This document shows, one piece after another, positions 1 to 8,076 of a DNA stretch of 64,000 nucleotides. Source of the stretch: Streptomyces sp. HmicA12. GTDB lineage: Bacteria > Actinomycetota > Actinomycetes > Streptomycetales > Streptomycetaceae. The first letter of the stretch is position 1, and each line of letters opens with the position of its first letter. The notes beneath the pieces are model-generated. The model saw only the letters and a list, made by a program, of their open reading frames with translations. It did no database searches and was not told where the DNA came from. A program made the position numbers and the translations under genes. Where the stretch lies: the NCBI RefSeq assembly GCF_000373565.1, contig NZ_KB891812.1, positions 62,001 through 126,000 on the forward strand. The letters are read 5' to 3'.

Positions 1-678
1 GCCCTGATGCTGGGCGAGCGCGGCCTGCACGGCCTGGCCGATCAGGTCCACCGCTTCGCCGGAGGGCTGGAAGGCGCGGCGGGTGGGTCGACGGCTCGCC
101 GGCCGGGCAGGTTCCGGTTGAGGGGCGGGCGGTGCAGCGTCCTCGGGCTGCGGTGTCACGCTGCTGCAGTCGGCCGGGTCGAGGTGCTGCGGAAAGCCCG
201 CCACCCGCTGCCCCGCCGGATTCCCGCACAACACGCACGGCTCCGGAGCCCCCAGCACTTCGACGTCCTCGGCATCGTCCGCGTCTCCGCCACCCTCCGT
301 GCGGGCCGCGTTCCGCGCATCGCCGTCGGTCCATGACGGGCCGGAAGGAGGCGGGCCGCCCGCTTCCGGGGATCCGGGTAGCACGGGGGCGTCGGCCGCC
401 GGCTCGCCGCCCGAGGGCGACGGCGACGGCGACGGCGCGAGTTTCGCGGTCAGGCCGTCCAGAAGGTAGGCGTACCTGGTCCGCACCTCGCCGGACGGGG
501 CGCGGCGCCCCGTCTCCCAGCCGCCCACGGTGGAGGGACTCACACCCAGAGCCCGCGCCACCTGCGCCATCGACAGTCCGGCCTGCTCACGCAGTTCCCG
601 CCGGGCCTGCGCATCAGGCAGCTCGGCCTCCGGCGCAACGGAGGCGAGCAGGGAGTCGATCGCGTCGAAGTCGCTCAT
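1..678 (-). CDS. Tap-like helix-turn-helix protein, 3' end outside window
   Basis: The frame is open from ATG 676-678 to the window edge (226 residues seen). Residues about 28-58 form an XRE-type helix-turn-helix (GLSMAQVARALGVS, then GGWETGRR). After a Ser/Pro linker there is a possible zinc site, C148-x2-C151 ... H165 ... C171, followed by an Ala/Pro-rich stretch. An N-terminal HTH of this form is known from Streptomyces telomere-associated (Tap) proteins and from related regulators of mobile elements. The rest of the protein is not visible, so Tap is a suggestion only. The start overlaps the stop of the upstream small gene as ATGA, so the two are translationally coupled. Confidence 0.75.
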   Translation of the reverse strand, partial: MSDFDAIDSLLASVAPEAELPDAQARRELREQAGLSMAQVARALGVSPSTVGGWETGRRAPSGEVRTRYAYLLDGLTAKLAPSPSPSPSGGEPAADAPVLPGSPEAGGPPPSGPSWTDGDARNAARTEGGGDADDAEDVEVLGAPEPCVLCGNPAGQRVAGFPQHLDPADCSSVTPQPEDAAPPAPQPEPARPASRRPTRRAFQPSGEAVDLIGQAVQAALAQHQG

Positions 679-932
679 CGGCGGCCCCCCTCCTTCGAGT
701 CGCCCCGCTGGGACCGGCGACGCTCGGCCAGCGCCGGGGTGACCGTCTCCTTCACGCGCTGCTGCCCCCACCCGGTGATGTCCGCCGCCCGCCCGATCCG
801 GCCGTGAACCGGTCGGCCCGTGATGGGATCGCGGGCCAAGAACACGCGCAGCGCGGCAGCGACCCGCTCCTCGGCAGCCCTCAACGCCACCACCGCTTCA
901 GTAAGTTCCCGCTCGTCACCCGGATTCGACAC
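675..932 (-). CDS. small hypothetical protein coupled to the HTH gene
   Basis: This encodes about 85 residues, charged and mostly helical, with a C-terminal half (DITGWGQQRVKETVTPA) that could form a short helix-turn-helix. I do not recognise the family. Two starts are possible: ATG 938 and GTG 932. GTG 932 is preferred because a near-consensus promoter places the transcription start there, which would make the message leaderless; no Shine-Dalgarno sequence precedes either codon. Its stop overlaps the start of the next gene (ATGA), so the pair forms an operon. A regulatory or DNA-binding partner role is inferred from context only. Confidence 0.6.
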   Translation of the reverse strand: MSNPGDERELTEAVVALRAAEERVAAALRVFLARDPITGRPVHGRIGRAADITGWGQQRVKETVTPALAERRRSQRGDSKEGGRR

Positions 933-977
933 AAGCATATTCTGCTTAATTTGAGGACCATTGTCAAAACAATGACA
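930..977 (-). promoter_or_regulatory. promoter with overlapping palindrome, leaderless start
   Basis: Read on the minus strand: -35 TTGACA (967-962), exactly 17 bp, then -10 CAGAAT (944-939), then 6 bp to GTG at 932. The palindrome CATTGT-TTTG-ACAATG (974-959) covers the -35 box and would suit an autoregulator such as the downstream HTH protein. The stretch is much richer in AT than its surroundings. Confidence 0.55.
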
Positions 978-1218
978 GTCATCAATCCATTGAGCGTCAA
1001 CCAATGTGGGCGGTCTCCGGCTCCGATCCACCGGGCGGACCAGGAGGACCGGCCTACCACTTCCGGCCCGCCCCTCCACGCCACGGCTTGCACGCCCCAC
1101 GGACCCGACCACTCGTCCGAACTCCCGGACACTCACCCCCGCCAACCGGCCGAACCGCCCCCACGGCCGGTCCGGCCTGACAGACCGTCACGCGGGCACC
1201 CCGGCAGAGGCGACGCGC

Positions 1219-1770
1219 TCACTCGGCAGCGGTGGCCGCCTTCCGGCTGCGGAAGGCGGCCACCCGCGCGCGGTTCTGGCACGTGACCGAGCAGAAGCGG
1301 CGGCGACCACCCGGCGACTGGTCGACGTAGACATCGGCGCAGCGACCGCCCGTGCACACGCCGACGCGGGCGAAGCCCTGTTCCCCGAGGTACTGCCGCA
1401 GAGCGAGTGCCGCCGCCGCGACGAGTGCACGGTCGGCGCTGCCCACGCTCCAGACGGCGTCGAGCCGGTCGTCGTCCACGGCGTCGAGGACCGGGCGCGT
1501 GCCGCCGGTGGACAGCAGCCGGGTCAGCCGCCGGGCGCAGGTGGCAGCGTCGGTGGCGGCGAACACCGGGTGCAGCGCGTCCGCCGCGGCGACCAGCGCC
1601 TGGCCGGTCAGCCCGTTCCGTACGTCATCGGGAAGGCCCAGGTCCGTGAGGGTGTCCACCGACGGCAGCGGCTCCTGCGTGCGGCCGCCTTCCTGGCGCG
1701 GCCGGGTCCCCCACCCGTTGACCAGGTGGGTCAAAGCGCCCAGCGGGAGTGGTGAGATGGTGATCGCCAT
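1219..1770 (-). CDS. CGNR zinc-finger / ABATE-domain regulator
   Basis: This 183-residue protein has an N-terminal ABATE-type region, rich in Leu and Ala. It ends in a treble-clef zinc knuckle: CTGGRC, then VDQSPGGRRRFCS, then CQNRARV, where the usual CGNR reads CQNR. This family is predicted to act as transcription regulators in actinobacteria. It is transcribed away from a LysE exporter gene 120 bp off, with TAACG/CGTTA repeats between them, so it probably controls itself and the exporter. A second, separate member of the family lies at 16539-17204, also near a LysE gene. Confidence 0.85.
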   Translation of the reverse strand: MAITISPLPLGALTHLVNGWGTRPRQEGGRTQEPLPSVDTLTDLGLPDDVRNGLTGQALVAAADALHPVFAATDAATCARRLTRLLSTGGTRPVLDAVDDDRLDAVWSVGSADRALVAAAALALRQYLGEQGFARVGVCTGGRCADVYVDQSPGGRRRFCSVTCQNRARVAAFRSRKAATAAE

Positions 1771-1777
1771 GGCATCA

Positions 1778-1859
1778 GCGTAACGCGTTGAGAGGACTTA
1801 TGCCGTTGCGCTCCACCCTTGCCCTGCGTAACGTATTCAGAGAGATAAATGCGTTACGC
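1778..1859. promoter_or_regulatory. inverted-repeat operator between CGNR and LysE genes
   Basis: GCGTAACG (1826-1833) and CGTTACGC (1852-1859) form an inverted repeat across an 18-bp AT-rich spacer. A further half, GCGTAACGCGTT (1778-1789), sits next to the CGNR start and is itself partly palindromic (AACGCGTT). A repeat with the same TAACG/CGTTA core lies upstream of the second CGNR gene at 17228-17257. The role as CGNR operator is inferred. Confidence 0.5.
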
Positions 1860-1890
1860 GGCTGCGGTCGAGGGACCCCCGGAGGACGGC

Positions 1891-2520
1891 ATGCTGGATC
1901 TCACTCTTCTCCCCGCCTACCTGGCGGCTGTCGCCCTGGTCACGATCGCGCCCGGGCCTGACGCCGCGTACATCGTCGCGGTGGCCGTGGAACGCGGGCC
2001 ACGAGCGGGCCTGCTCTCCGCGACAGGCATGGCGCTCGGCATGGTCGTCCACGTCACGGCTGCCGCGCTCGGTCTCGCCGTCCTGCTGCAATCGACCCCC
2101 GTGGCGCTCACGGTCGTGGAACTGGCGGGCGGGCTCTACCTCGCACGGCTCGCCGTGACCACCCTGCGCTCGACGACCACGCCTCCGGCCGAGTCGGCGC
2201 CGCCGCCCGAGCGCGAGATCCTGCGCCGCGCGGTCGTCACCAACCTGCTCAACCCGAAGACCGTCCTCTTCTTCGCCGCGTTCCTCCCCCGGTTCACCAA
2301 CCCGCAGAGCGGGCCGCTGTGGCTGCAACTCCTCATACTGGGACTGATCTTTCTCGCCATGGGCCTCGTCTGGGACAGCACTATCGGGCTGTGCGCCGGC
2401 CGCCTGGGCCAGGGCCTGATGCAGGGACGCAGGGCGGCCCTCGCGGTCAACATCGCGGCCGGCACGACGTTCGCCGCGCTCGCCGTACTGCTCCTGAAGG
2501 ACGCGGTCACCACCCTGTGA
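1891..2520 (+). CDS. LysE/RhtB family amino-acid exporter
   Basis: This 209-residue inner-membrane protein has about six hydrophobic segments. It carries LysE-family signatures: the N-terminal TIAPGPDAAYI near residue 20, and NLLNPKTVLFFAAFLP in the second half. The family exports amino acids or their derivatives by proton exchange. ATG 1891 is chosen over the upstream in-frame ATG 1849 because GGAGG stands 5 bp before it, and because the extra 14 residues do not resemble the family's N-terminus. It is divergent from a CGNR regulator that likely governs it. The substrate cannot be read from the sequence. Confidence 0.88.
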   Translation: MLDLTLLPAYLAAVALVTIAPGPDAAYIVAVAVERGPRAGLLSATGMALGMVVHVTAAALGLAVLLQSTPVALTVVELAGGLYLARLAVTTLRSTTTPPAESAPPPEREILRRAVVTNLLNPKTVLFFAAFLPRFTNPQSGPLWLQLLILGLIFLAMGLVWDSTIGLCAGRLGQGLMQGRRAALAVNIAAGTTFAALAVLLLKDAVTTL

Positions 2521-2683
2521 AGGCGCCGCCCGCCGGCCCTGGACCGGGCCATTCACCACGACACCACCGCCGAATCGTCGACGCGTCGGCCCACAGACGG
2601 AATCTGAGCCTCACCTGTTGACGTCTTCGCGGGCGTGGGCATGATGCACGACAGGGGCAGGGCACCGGCACAGGGGGCGGCGC

Positions 2684-3292
2684 ATGTTCGACAGCTTCAG
2701 GAGCAACCACCGCCGGAGAAGGTTCACCCAGGCATGGTTCTGGGAGGACTTCCTCGATGCGGTGTCCGACTTCGTGCGGTCCCGCTCGGTGTGGGTGGTC
2801 GTGGGCAACGCGGGCTCGTGGGTCAGTGCGGTGACCGGGGTGGTGTACTGCTGGTCGCGCCCTCCTTCGCTCGCGCAGTATGCCGTCATCCAACTCGCCT
2901 GCCTGGTCTTCCAGTCGGTCGCCCTGCTTCCGGTCGCACGGCCGGGGCGGTCGGCGACCCCACGGGACGTCGACGGTTACGCCGATCTCCACGAGGGCCT
3001 GACCCTGCTCAACGTCTGTGGTTCGTGGATCTTCGGGGTGTTCCCGGTCCTGGGCCTCTTCATCGCCCTCGACGTGGACACCGACAGCCCGCACTGGTCG
3101 GCCCTGTTCTTCTCCGGGACCGCCCTCATGCTGGCGTGCGTAGCGGGCCTGATCACCGGGGTCTTCCTCTCCGACAAGGCGCGAACGCGGCGCCGTGAGG
3201 CGGCCGGGCCGCCAGGTGAGTCCGACTGGGCAGACAGCGAGAGCAGCGGGGACGCTGTCGACGTGGACTCGGGCGGCTTCGACAGCGACTGA
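2684..3292 (+). CDS. four-helix membrane protein of unknown function
   Basis: This encodes 202 residues. After a basic N-terminus (SNHRRRRF) there are four hydrophobic stretches at roughly residues 35-60, 65-85, 105-128 and 138-162, then an acidic, Ser/Asp-rich tail (SESSGDAVDVDSGGFDSD) likely to be cytoplasmic. I recognise no family. Codon use is typical of the window and the frame has no competitor with better features. The ribosome binding site before ATG 2684 is weak (GGGGCGG). It stands alone after the LysE gene, separated by 163 bp without a clear terminator. Confidence 0.65.
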   Translation: MFDSFRSNHRRRRFTQAWFWEDFLDAVSDFVRSRSVWVVVGNAGSWVSAVTGVVYCWSRPPSLAQYAVIQLACLVFQSVALLPVARPGRSATPRDVDGYADLHEGLTLLNVCGSWIFGVFPVLGLFIALDVDTDSPHWSALFFSGTALMLACVAGLITGVFLSDKARTRRREAAGPPGESDWADSESSGDAVDVDSGGFDSD

Positions 3293-3515
3293 GCGGCAGC
3301 AAACGAAACTGCCACTCCGACTCAGCCGACGACACATCAGAAGCACAGCGCAGGGACTCCACCTCTCGGCAGGAGGCATCGTCGGCATGCTGCCGCCCGC
3401 TTCGCGCCACAGACGGGGGCGGGGGGAGGTGCTCCGGCCGTTGGCTCGCGGTCCCTCGGTTCGCGTTCCCACCCGATGTCGATCCAGAGGTGTGAAGGGG
3501 TACGTTCCCGAGTGA

Positions 3516-3860
3516 CCGGCTGATGGCCATCGAGGAGGCCCGCCTGGCTGCGCGGGTCGGGAAGGCACGCACGTGCTCCGCGTAGAGAACGACCACGGCT
3601 CCACCGCTACCGGTACTGCTTTCAGCGGCGAGATCGTCCGCGAAGGCAAGTCGGCCTTCTCCGCAGTCAGGCTCCGGGCCAAGTTCACGCAGGGCGCCGA
3701 CAGTCCGACAGTCGCCCTCTCCATGGTCCTGGCAATCGTCGAGTCTGCCCGTCCCCATGGGCAACGGGACACCCGTAGTACCCGGTTCGCCGCTCTGGCC
3801 CGCGGCACGTTCGAGAAGAGGGGCGTCTTCGTCGAGCGCGCGGAGGCAGAAGCGGCGTGA
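3516..3860 (+). pseudogene. hypothetical reading frame, possibly the tail of a decayed gene
   Basis: The frame is open from 3516, with a GTG at 3573 that would give 95 residues. Its stop overlaps the GTG of the next VOC gene (GTGA), as in a real operon. No start in the frame has a good ribosome binding site. The text around SPTVALSMVLAIVESA resembles the C-terminal part of saccharopine-dehydrogenase-like reductases, but this is a weak impression. A neighbouring frame (LMAIEEARLAARVGKA, about 3520-3570) looks like upstream coding sequence from the same gene, which would imply a frameshift. It may be a gene remnant or a small real gene. Confidence 0.35.
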
Positions 3861-4276
3861 ACCGGCCGACACACGGGGCACTGCACCACGTAGAGATCTG
3901 GGTTCCCGATCTCGATCGCGCCGCCGCCTCCCTCGGCTGGCTGCTGCAGACGCTGGGTTACGCCGTTTCGCAGACCTGGGACTCCGGCCGCAGCTGGCTT
4001 CTCGGGCCGACCTACTTGGTCCTGGAGCAGTCTCCGGCCCTCACTTCCGACCTGTATGACCGGCGTAGGCCCGGGCTGAACCACCTGGCCTTTCACGTCG
4101 AGGACGCCACTACCGTCGAAAAGCTGACCGTCGACGCGACCCACAGGGGCTGGAGCCTGATGTTCCCCGAGCTTCACCCTTACGCCGACGGCAAGCAGCA
4201 CTACGCGGCCTACCTGGAGAACGCCGACGGCTTCGAGGTCGAACTGGTCGCCATCAGCACGCCCCAGAATGCGTGA
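3857..4276 (+). CDS. VOC-family (glyoxalase/dioxygenase fold) protein
   Basis: This 139-residue protein is the length of a single VOC module pair. It begins with the family-type strand LHHVEIWVPDLDRAAASLGWLL and has the second-module strand GLNHLAFHVEDATTVEKL. It ends with YAAYLENADGFEVELVA, whose Glu is in the usual metal-ligand place; the likely ligands are His10/His11, His75 and the late Glu. VOC proteins include lyases, dioxygenases and antibiotic-binding resistance proteins, and the substrate here is unknown. GTG 3857 overlaps the preceding frame by 4 bp. Confidence 0.82.
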   Translation: MNRPTHGALHHVEIWVPDLDRAAASLGWLLQTLGYAVSQTWDSGRSWLLGPTYLVLEQSPALTSDLYDRRRPGLNHLAFHVEDATTVEKLTVDATHRGWSLMFPELHPYADGKQHYAAYLENADGFEVELVAISTPQNA

Positions 4277-4632
4277 GCTCAACTGATCGACGCGCATGGA
4301 CCATTGCCCATCGAGCCGCTGGCGACGGACACGATGCCCCCTCCACGATGAACCTCGTGTCTTCGCCTATCGATCGAGGGCTGCGCCCCGTTCGGCGCGC
4401 AGGGCGAGCCGCAGCGGCCATGCGCGGACAACCAGCGAACAGACGGTGCGCAAACCGCTTGAGCGCGCCGTCGCCAAGTCCTCGATCGGGCAGCACAGAC
4501 AGGCCAACTCCGCGCAGTACACGGCGGACTTCGAGCCGGACGCCGTGTTTCCCCCGCTACCGTGACCCGACCGTTGCCCTGAGTGTGACGCCCACCACAG
4601 CGTCCTGGTACATACCTTGCTGGGGTGTGCTC
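4277..4632. other. 356-bp gap without a supported gene
   Basis: Short open frames exist on both strands, but none has a ribosome binding site, a recognisable domain or a convincing residue mix. One plus-strand frame ends in TADFEPDAVFPPLP near 4565 and could be an old coding fragment. The last 60 bp hold the presumed promoter of the DUF2993 gene. Confidence 0.4.
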
Positions 4633-5325
4633 ATGCGCATTTTTCGAAGACTTCTGATCGCAGCTGTCATTCTCGCGGCCGTTCTGACGGGTGCCGATCG
4701 ACTCGCCGTCCGCATCGCCGAAGGACGGGCCGAGGACCAGCTGCGTGCCTCGGCCGGGTTCGGCGAGTCCACCTCGGTGTCCATCACGGGCTTCCCTTTC
4801 CTGACCCAGATCGCGGCGAACGATCTCGACGAGCTTGACGCTCACGTCGACCACTACGAATCAGCCCTGCCCGGCGGAGGCACCGGGCGGGTCGAGGACC
4901 TCGAACTGCGGCTCCACGGAGTCCAGTTCAGCAACAGCTACAGAACCGCCGTGGCCCGCGACGCGACCGGCACCGCGCTCGTCCCCTACGCCGAGCTGCT
5001 GCACGCCGCCCCCAACAGCGACCAGGTCAAGGTCACCTCACTGTCCGACGGCGGCAAGAACCGCGTCAAGATTGCCCTCCAGACCGCCGACGGCGGCCGG
5101 CACACCCTGTACGGCTCGGTCTCTGTCGAGGGCGACACGCTGCGTCTGCACGCCCAGGGCGAGCCACAGATTTCCGGAGTCTCCGCGGACCAGATCCGCT
5201 CCGCGACGAACATTCAGCAGACCCTCACACGGCTGCCCGGCGGCATCAGCCTCAAGGACGCCGAGCCGCTCGCCTCCGGCCTGCAGCTGACAGTCGGGGG
5301 CTCACACGTATCGCTGACCGGCTGA
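4633..5325 (+). CDS. DUF2993 (LmeA-like) lipid-binding secreted protein
   Basis: This 230-residue protein has an N-terminal signal or anchor (MRIFRRLLIAAVILAAVL). The body matches DUF2993: LAVRIAEGRAEDQL, then VSITGFPFLTQIAA, and a C-terminal SLKDAEPLASGLQLTV. Mycobacterial LmeA of this family binds phospholipid and helps lipomannan maturation outside the membrane, and a similar envelope role is inferred here. ATG 4633 is preferred because it sits directly before the signal sequence; a GTG six bases upstream is also possible. It is monocistronic. Confidence 0.82.
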   Translation: MRIFRRLLIAAVILAAVLTGADRLAVRIAEGRAEDQLRASAGFGESTSVSITGFPFLTQIAANDLDELDAHVDHYESALPGGGTGRVEDLELRLHGVQFSNSYRTAVARDATGTALVPYAELLHAAPNSDQVKVTSLSDGGKNRVKIALQTADGGRHTLYGSVSVEGDTLRLHAQGEPQISGVSADQIRSATNIQQTLTRLPGGISLKDAEPLASGLQLTVGGSHVSLTG

Positions 5326-5623
5326 GGGACAGCAATACCAGGACACCGAACGGCAGCTGCCCCGAGCAGCTGCCCTCCTCGAATGCGGATCTGCTGCACG
5401 ATCAGGTGGCATCTTGACCTGCCCCGCCTCCCGGCTACCGGTTGGCCACCAAGCACTGACTGCGTCGGCAACCATGGACAACTGGCCTATGGTGCAGGCC
5501 ACTTCGCCGGTCAGCTCGGCGGCCGACGGACAAGGGGACTGACGCGCCGGAGCTGCGGAGCGCACGTGCAAGGTCCTCAAGGGTACGGGGACGGTGCGCG
5601 CGAGAAGCGGCTGGAGCGGGGGC
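5326..5623. other. intergenic, convergent gap
   Basis: About 300 bp lie between two convergent genes. GCAGCTGCCCCGAGCAGCTGC (starting at 5352) is a short palindromic stretch that could terminate the DUF2993 transcript. No supported gene is present. Confidence 0.35.
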
Positions 5624-6550
5624 TCAGATACCAGAGGGGTGGACCTTGTCGATCAGGGCCGTGAGCTCGTCGAGATCCTGCGGGGACAGGTCGGTGAGCG
5701 GGGGGCGGACCGGGCCGGCCGGGTGGCCGGTGGCCGTCATGCCGGCCTTGACGATGCTGACCGCGTAACCGGCCTGCCGGTTGCGGATCTCGGTGTAAGG
5801 CAGGACGAAGTCCGTGAGCATGCGAGTGACGTCGGCCTGCCGCAGCTCGCGGACCGCCCTGTAGAAGTCGAGGGCGAACTCCGGCAGGAAGTTGAAGATC
5901 GCCGAGGAGTAGGTCGTCACGCCGAGCTGCAGGTAGGGCAGGGCGTAAGTCTCCGCGGTGGGCAGCCCGCCGATGTAGGTGAGGCGGTCGCCGAGCCGGG
6001 CGTGAATGCGGGTGACGGTGTCGATGTCGCCGACGCCGTCCTTGTAGCCGATGAGGTTGGGGCAGGAGTCGGCGAGGCGGGCCACCGTGTCGGCGGAGTA
6101 GACGGCGTTGGCACGGCTGTAGATGACGACGCCGAGGGAGGTGGTGCGGCAGACGGCCTCCACATGCCGGGCAAGGCCCTCCTGCCCGGCTTCGGTCAGG
6201 TAGGGAGGGAAGAGCAGGATGCCGTCGGCGCCGGCGCGCTCCGCGGCGGCGGCGAACTCGGCGGCGGTGGCGGTACCGTAGCCCGCCGGCGCCAGGATGG
6301 GCGTGTCATCGGGGGCGCTGGCGACGGCGGCGGTGACGACGCGCTCCACTTCGGTGGGGGTCAGGGAGAAGAACTCCCCGGTGCCGCCGGCGGCGAACAG
6401 GCCGGCGGCATCGTACTTGCCCAGACGGACGATGTTCTCGCGGTACGCGTCCTCGTCGAAGGACAGATCGGCGGCAAAGTGCGTCACCGGGAAGGACAGC
6501 AGGCCGGAGCCGATGCGGCGGCCGAGTTCGGCCGGGGTGAAGCGCGTCAT
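5624..6550 (-). CDS. kdgD: 5-dehydro-4-deoxyglucarate dehydratase
   Basis: This 308-residue protein is a member of the DHDPS/NAL family of (beta/alpha)8 aldolases. GLFAAGGTGEFFSLT (near residue 45) is the family's substrate-loop motif. VVIYSRANA contains the Tyr that assists catalysis, and LIGYKDGVGD contains the Schiff-base Lys. The wording of these motifs fits KdgD, which dehydrates and decarboxylates 5-dehydro-4-deoxyglucarate to 2-oxoglutarate semialdehyde. ATG 6550 follows CAGGAG at good spacing; an upstream in-frame start would add 27 unrelated residues. It lies 136 bp after the aldarate dehydratase gene on the same strand and is probably in the same operon. Confidence 0.93.
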   Translation of the reverse strand: MTRFTPAELGRRIGSGLLSFPVTHFAADLSFDEDAYRENIVRLGKYDAAGLFAAGGTGEFFSLTPTEVERVVTAAVASAPDDTPILAPAGYGTATAAEFAAAAERAGADGILLFPPYLTEAGQEGLARHVEAVCRTTSLGVVIYSRANAVYSADTVARLADSCPNLIGYKDGVGDIDTVTRIHARLGDRLTYIGGLPTAETYALPYLQLGVTTYSSAIFNFLPEFALDFYRAVRELRQADVTRMLTDFVLPYTEIRNRQAGYAVSIVKAGMTATGHPAGPVRPPLTDLSPQDLDELTALIDKVHPSGI

Positions 6551-6686
6551 GGGGTACTTCTCCTGGGTCACTGGGGCGCGGAGATCCTGCGCGAGAACGT
6601 AAAAGGGCCGCGTACGTCTTCGACTGCTCACGGCGAAACGTCGATCGGGAAGTGGAGGATTTCGCGGGCTGGGTGCCGGACTGGTG

Positions 6687-7868
6687 TCAGGGGCGGGTGC
6701 CGACCTCGTGGTCTGCCACCGTCCAGGCGCGGGCCTGGTCGCTGAGGGTGAAGCCGAGTCCGGGGCGGGAGGAGATGTGCATCCGGCCGTCGCTGATCTC
6801 CAGGCGCTCGTTGAACAGGGGCTCCAGCCAGTCGAAGTGCTCCACCCAGGGCTCGATCGGGTACGCGGCGGCGAGGTGGAGGTGGATCTCCATCGCGAAG
6901 TGCGGGGCGAGCTGCAGCTGGTGGTGTTCGGCGAGAGCGGCGAGCTTGAGGAACTGGGTGATGCCGCCGATGCGAGGGGCGTCGGGCTGGATGATGTCGG
7001 CGGCGTCGTGCCGGATCAGTTCCACGTGTTCGGCGACGGACGCGAGCATCTCGCCGGTGGCGACGGGTGTGTCGAGGGAGGCGGCGAGCGCCGCGTGCCC
7101 CTTGGCGTCATAGGCGTCGAGCGGCTCCTCGATCCAGACGAGGTTGAACTTCTCCAGCGCGCGGCCCATGCGCTGGGCGGTGGGGCGGTCCCACTGCTGG
7201 TTGGCGTCGACCATGAGCGGGACGTCGTCGCCGACATGCTCGCGCACCGCGCTCAGGCGGGCGAGGTCGTACGTGCCGTCGGGGTGCCCGACCTTGATCT
7301 TGATGCCGCCGATGCCGCTGGCCAGGGAGGCGGTGGCGTTGTCGAGGACCTGCTCGGTGGGGGTGTGCAGGAAGCCGCCGGAGGTGTTGTAGCAGCGCAC
7401 CGAGTCGCGGTGGGCGCCCAGGAGTTTGGCCAGTGGCAGACCGGCTCGCTTGGCCTTCAGGTCCCACAGAGCGACGTCGAAGGCGGCGACGGCCTGGGTG
7501 GCCAGACCGCTGCGTCCGACCGAGGCTCCGGCCCACACGAGCTTGGTCCATATGCGGCCGATGTCGCTGGGGTCCTCGCCGATCAGGTGGTCGGCGATCT
7601 CCTTGGCATGGGCGAACTGACCGGGGCCGCCGGCGCGCTTGGAGTAGCTGAAGCCGACGCCTTCGTGCCCCTGTTCGGTGGCGATCTCGACGAAGAGGAA
7701 GGCCACCTCGGTCATGGGCTTCTGACGGCCGGTGAAGACCTTCGCGTCGCTGATGGGCGTCGCCAGCGGCAGTGTCACCGAGGACAGTCGCAGCCAGGCG
7801 ATGCGGTCCAGTGTGGCGTCGCCCGCCGTCTGGAAGCTGCGGGGGGTCGTGTTCGTCGTGGTCACCAC
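6687..7868 (-). CDS. L-talarate/galactarate dehydratase (enolase superfamily)
   Basis: This 393-residue protein is of the mandelate racemase/muconate lactonising type. Near-characteristic blocks of the talarate/galactarate dehydratase group are present: DAKVFTGRQKPMTEVAF, EGVGFSYSKRAGG, CYNTSGGFLHTP and EEPLDAYDAKGHAALA. The catalytic set is visible: the KxK pair in GGIKIKVG, metal ligands Asp (MVDANQQWD), Glu (WIEEPLD) and Glu (ATGEM), and His in APHFAMEIH. It would convert galactarate or L-talarate to 5-keto-4-deoxy-glucarate, the substrate of the adjacent KdgD. GTG 7868 is chosen because CAGGGA lies 6 bp before it; an ATG at 7889 lacks a site. Confidence 0.93.
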   Translation of the reverse strand: MVTTTNTTPRSFQTAGDATLDRIAWLRLSSVTLPLATPISDAKVFTGRQKPMTEVAFLFVEIATEQGHEGVGFSYSKRAGGPGQFAHAKEIADHLIGEDPSDIGRIWTKLVWAGASVGRSGLATQAVAAFDVALWDLKAKRAGLPLAKLLGAHRDSVRCYNTSGGFLHTPTEQVLDNATASLASGIGGIKIKVGHPDGTYDLARLSAVREHVGDDVPLMVDANQQWDRPTAQRMGRALEKFNLVWIEEPLDAYDAKGHAALAASLDTPVATGEMLASVAEHVELIRHDAADIIQPDAPRIGGITQFLKLAALAEHHQLQLAPHFAMEIHLHLAAAYPIEPWVEHFDWLEPLFNERLEISDGRMHISSRPGLGFTLSDQARAWTVADHEVGTRP

Positions 7869-8001
7869 TTCGTGTCCCTGAGTCGGCATGAGGGGGAACG
7901 GACCTGGTCCGCCGCAACGGGCCGGAGCCGTCACTGTGTCCGGAAAACCGCGGCCGGATCGCGCCGCCCCTGCCGGACCCTCCTGACGCTAGGTCCGCCA
8001 T

Positions 8002-8025
8002 TGATTTACGTCCAACATAAGTTTT
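8002..8025 (-). promoter_or_regulatory. putative LysR box of the dehydratase operon
   Basis: On the minus strand these 24 bp start with AAAACTT and end with GACGTAAATCA. The same pattern (AAAA...GACGTGAATCA, same length, 16 of 24 positions equal) is found before the transporter gene at 9074-9097, in the same orientation relative to the gene. It lies in the gap between the dehydratase and LysR genes. Confidence 0.5.
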
Positions 8026-8076
8026 AGATGTCACGATGCGAGATGCGCATGACAGTGGTCGTGAAGGAGTACGTGA

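Noticed and set aside
2507..4297. A 596-codon minus-strand open frame
   Set aside because: It lies opposite the membrane-protein and VOC genes, has an Arg/Pro-rich random composition and no domain; it is the usual high-GC shadow.
4254..4565. Short frames on both strands in the 4.3-4.6 kb gap
   Set aside because: They overlap each other, lack start signals and have uneven residue composition.
5594..8027. Long plus-strand frames over the kdgD and dehydratase genes
   Set aside because: Both genes match well-known enzymes on the minus strand; the plus frames are low-complexity Gly/Ala/Val/Asp text.
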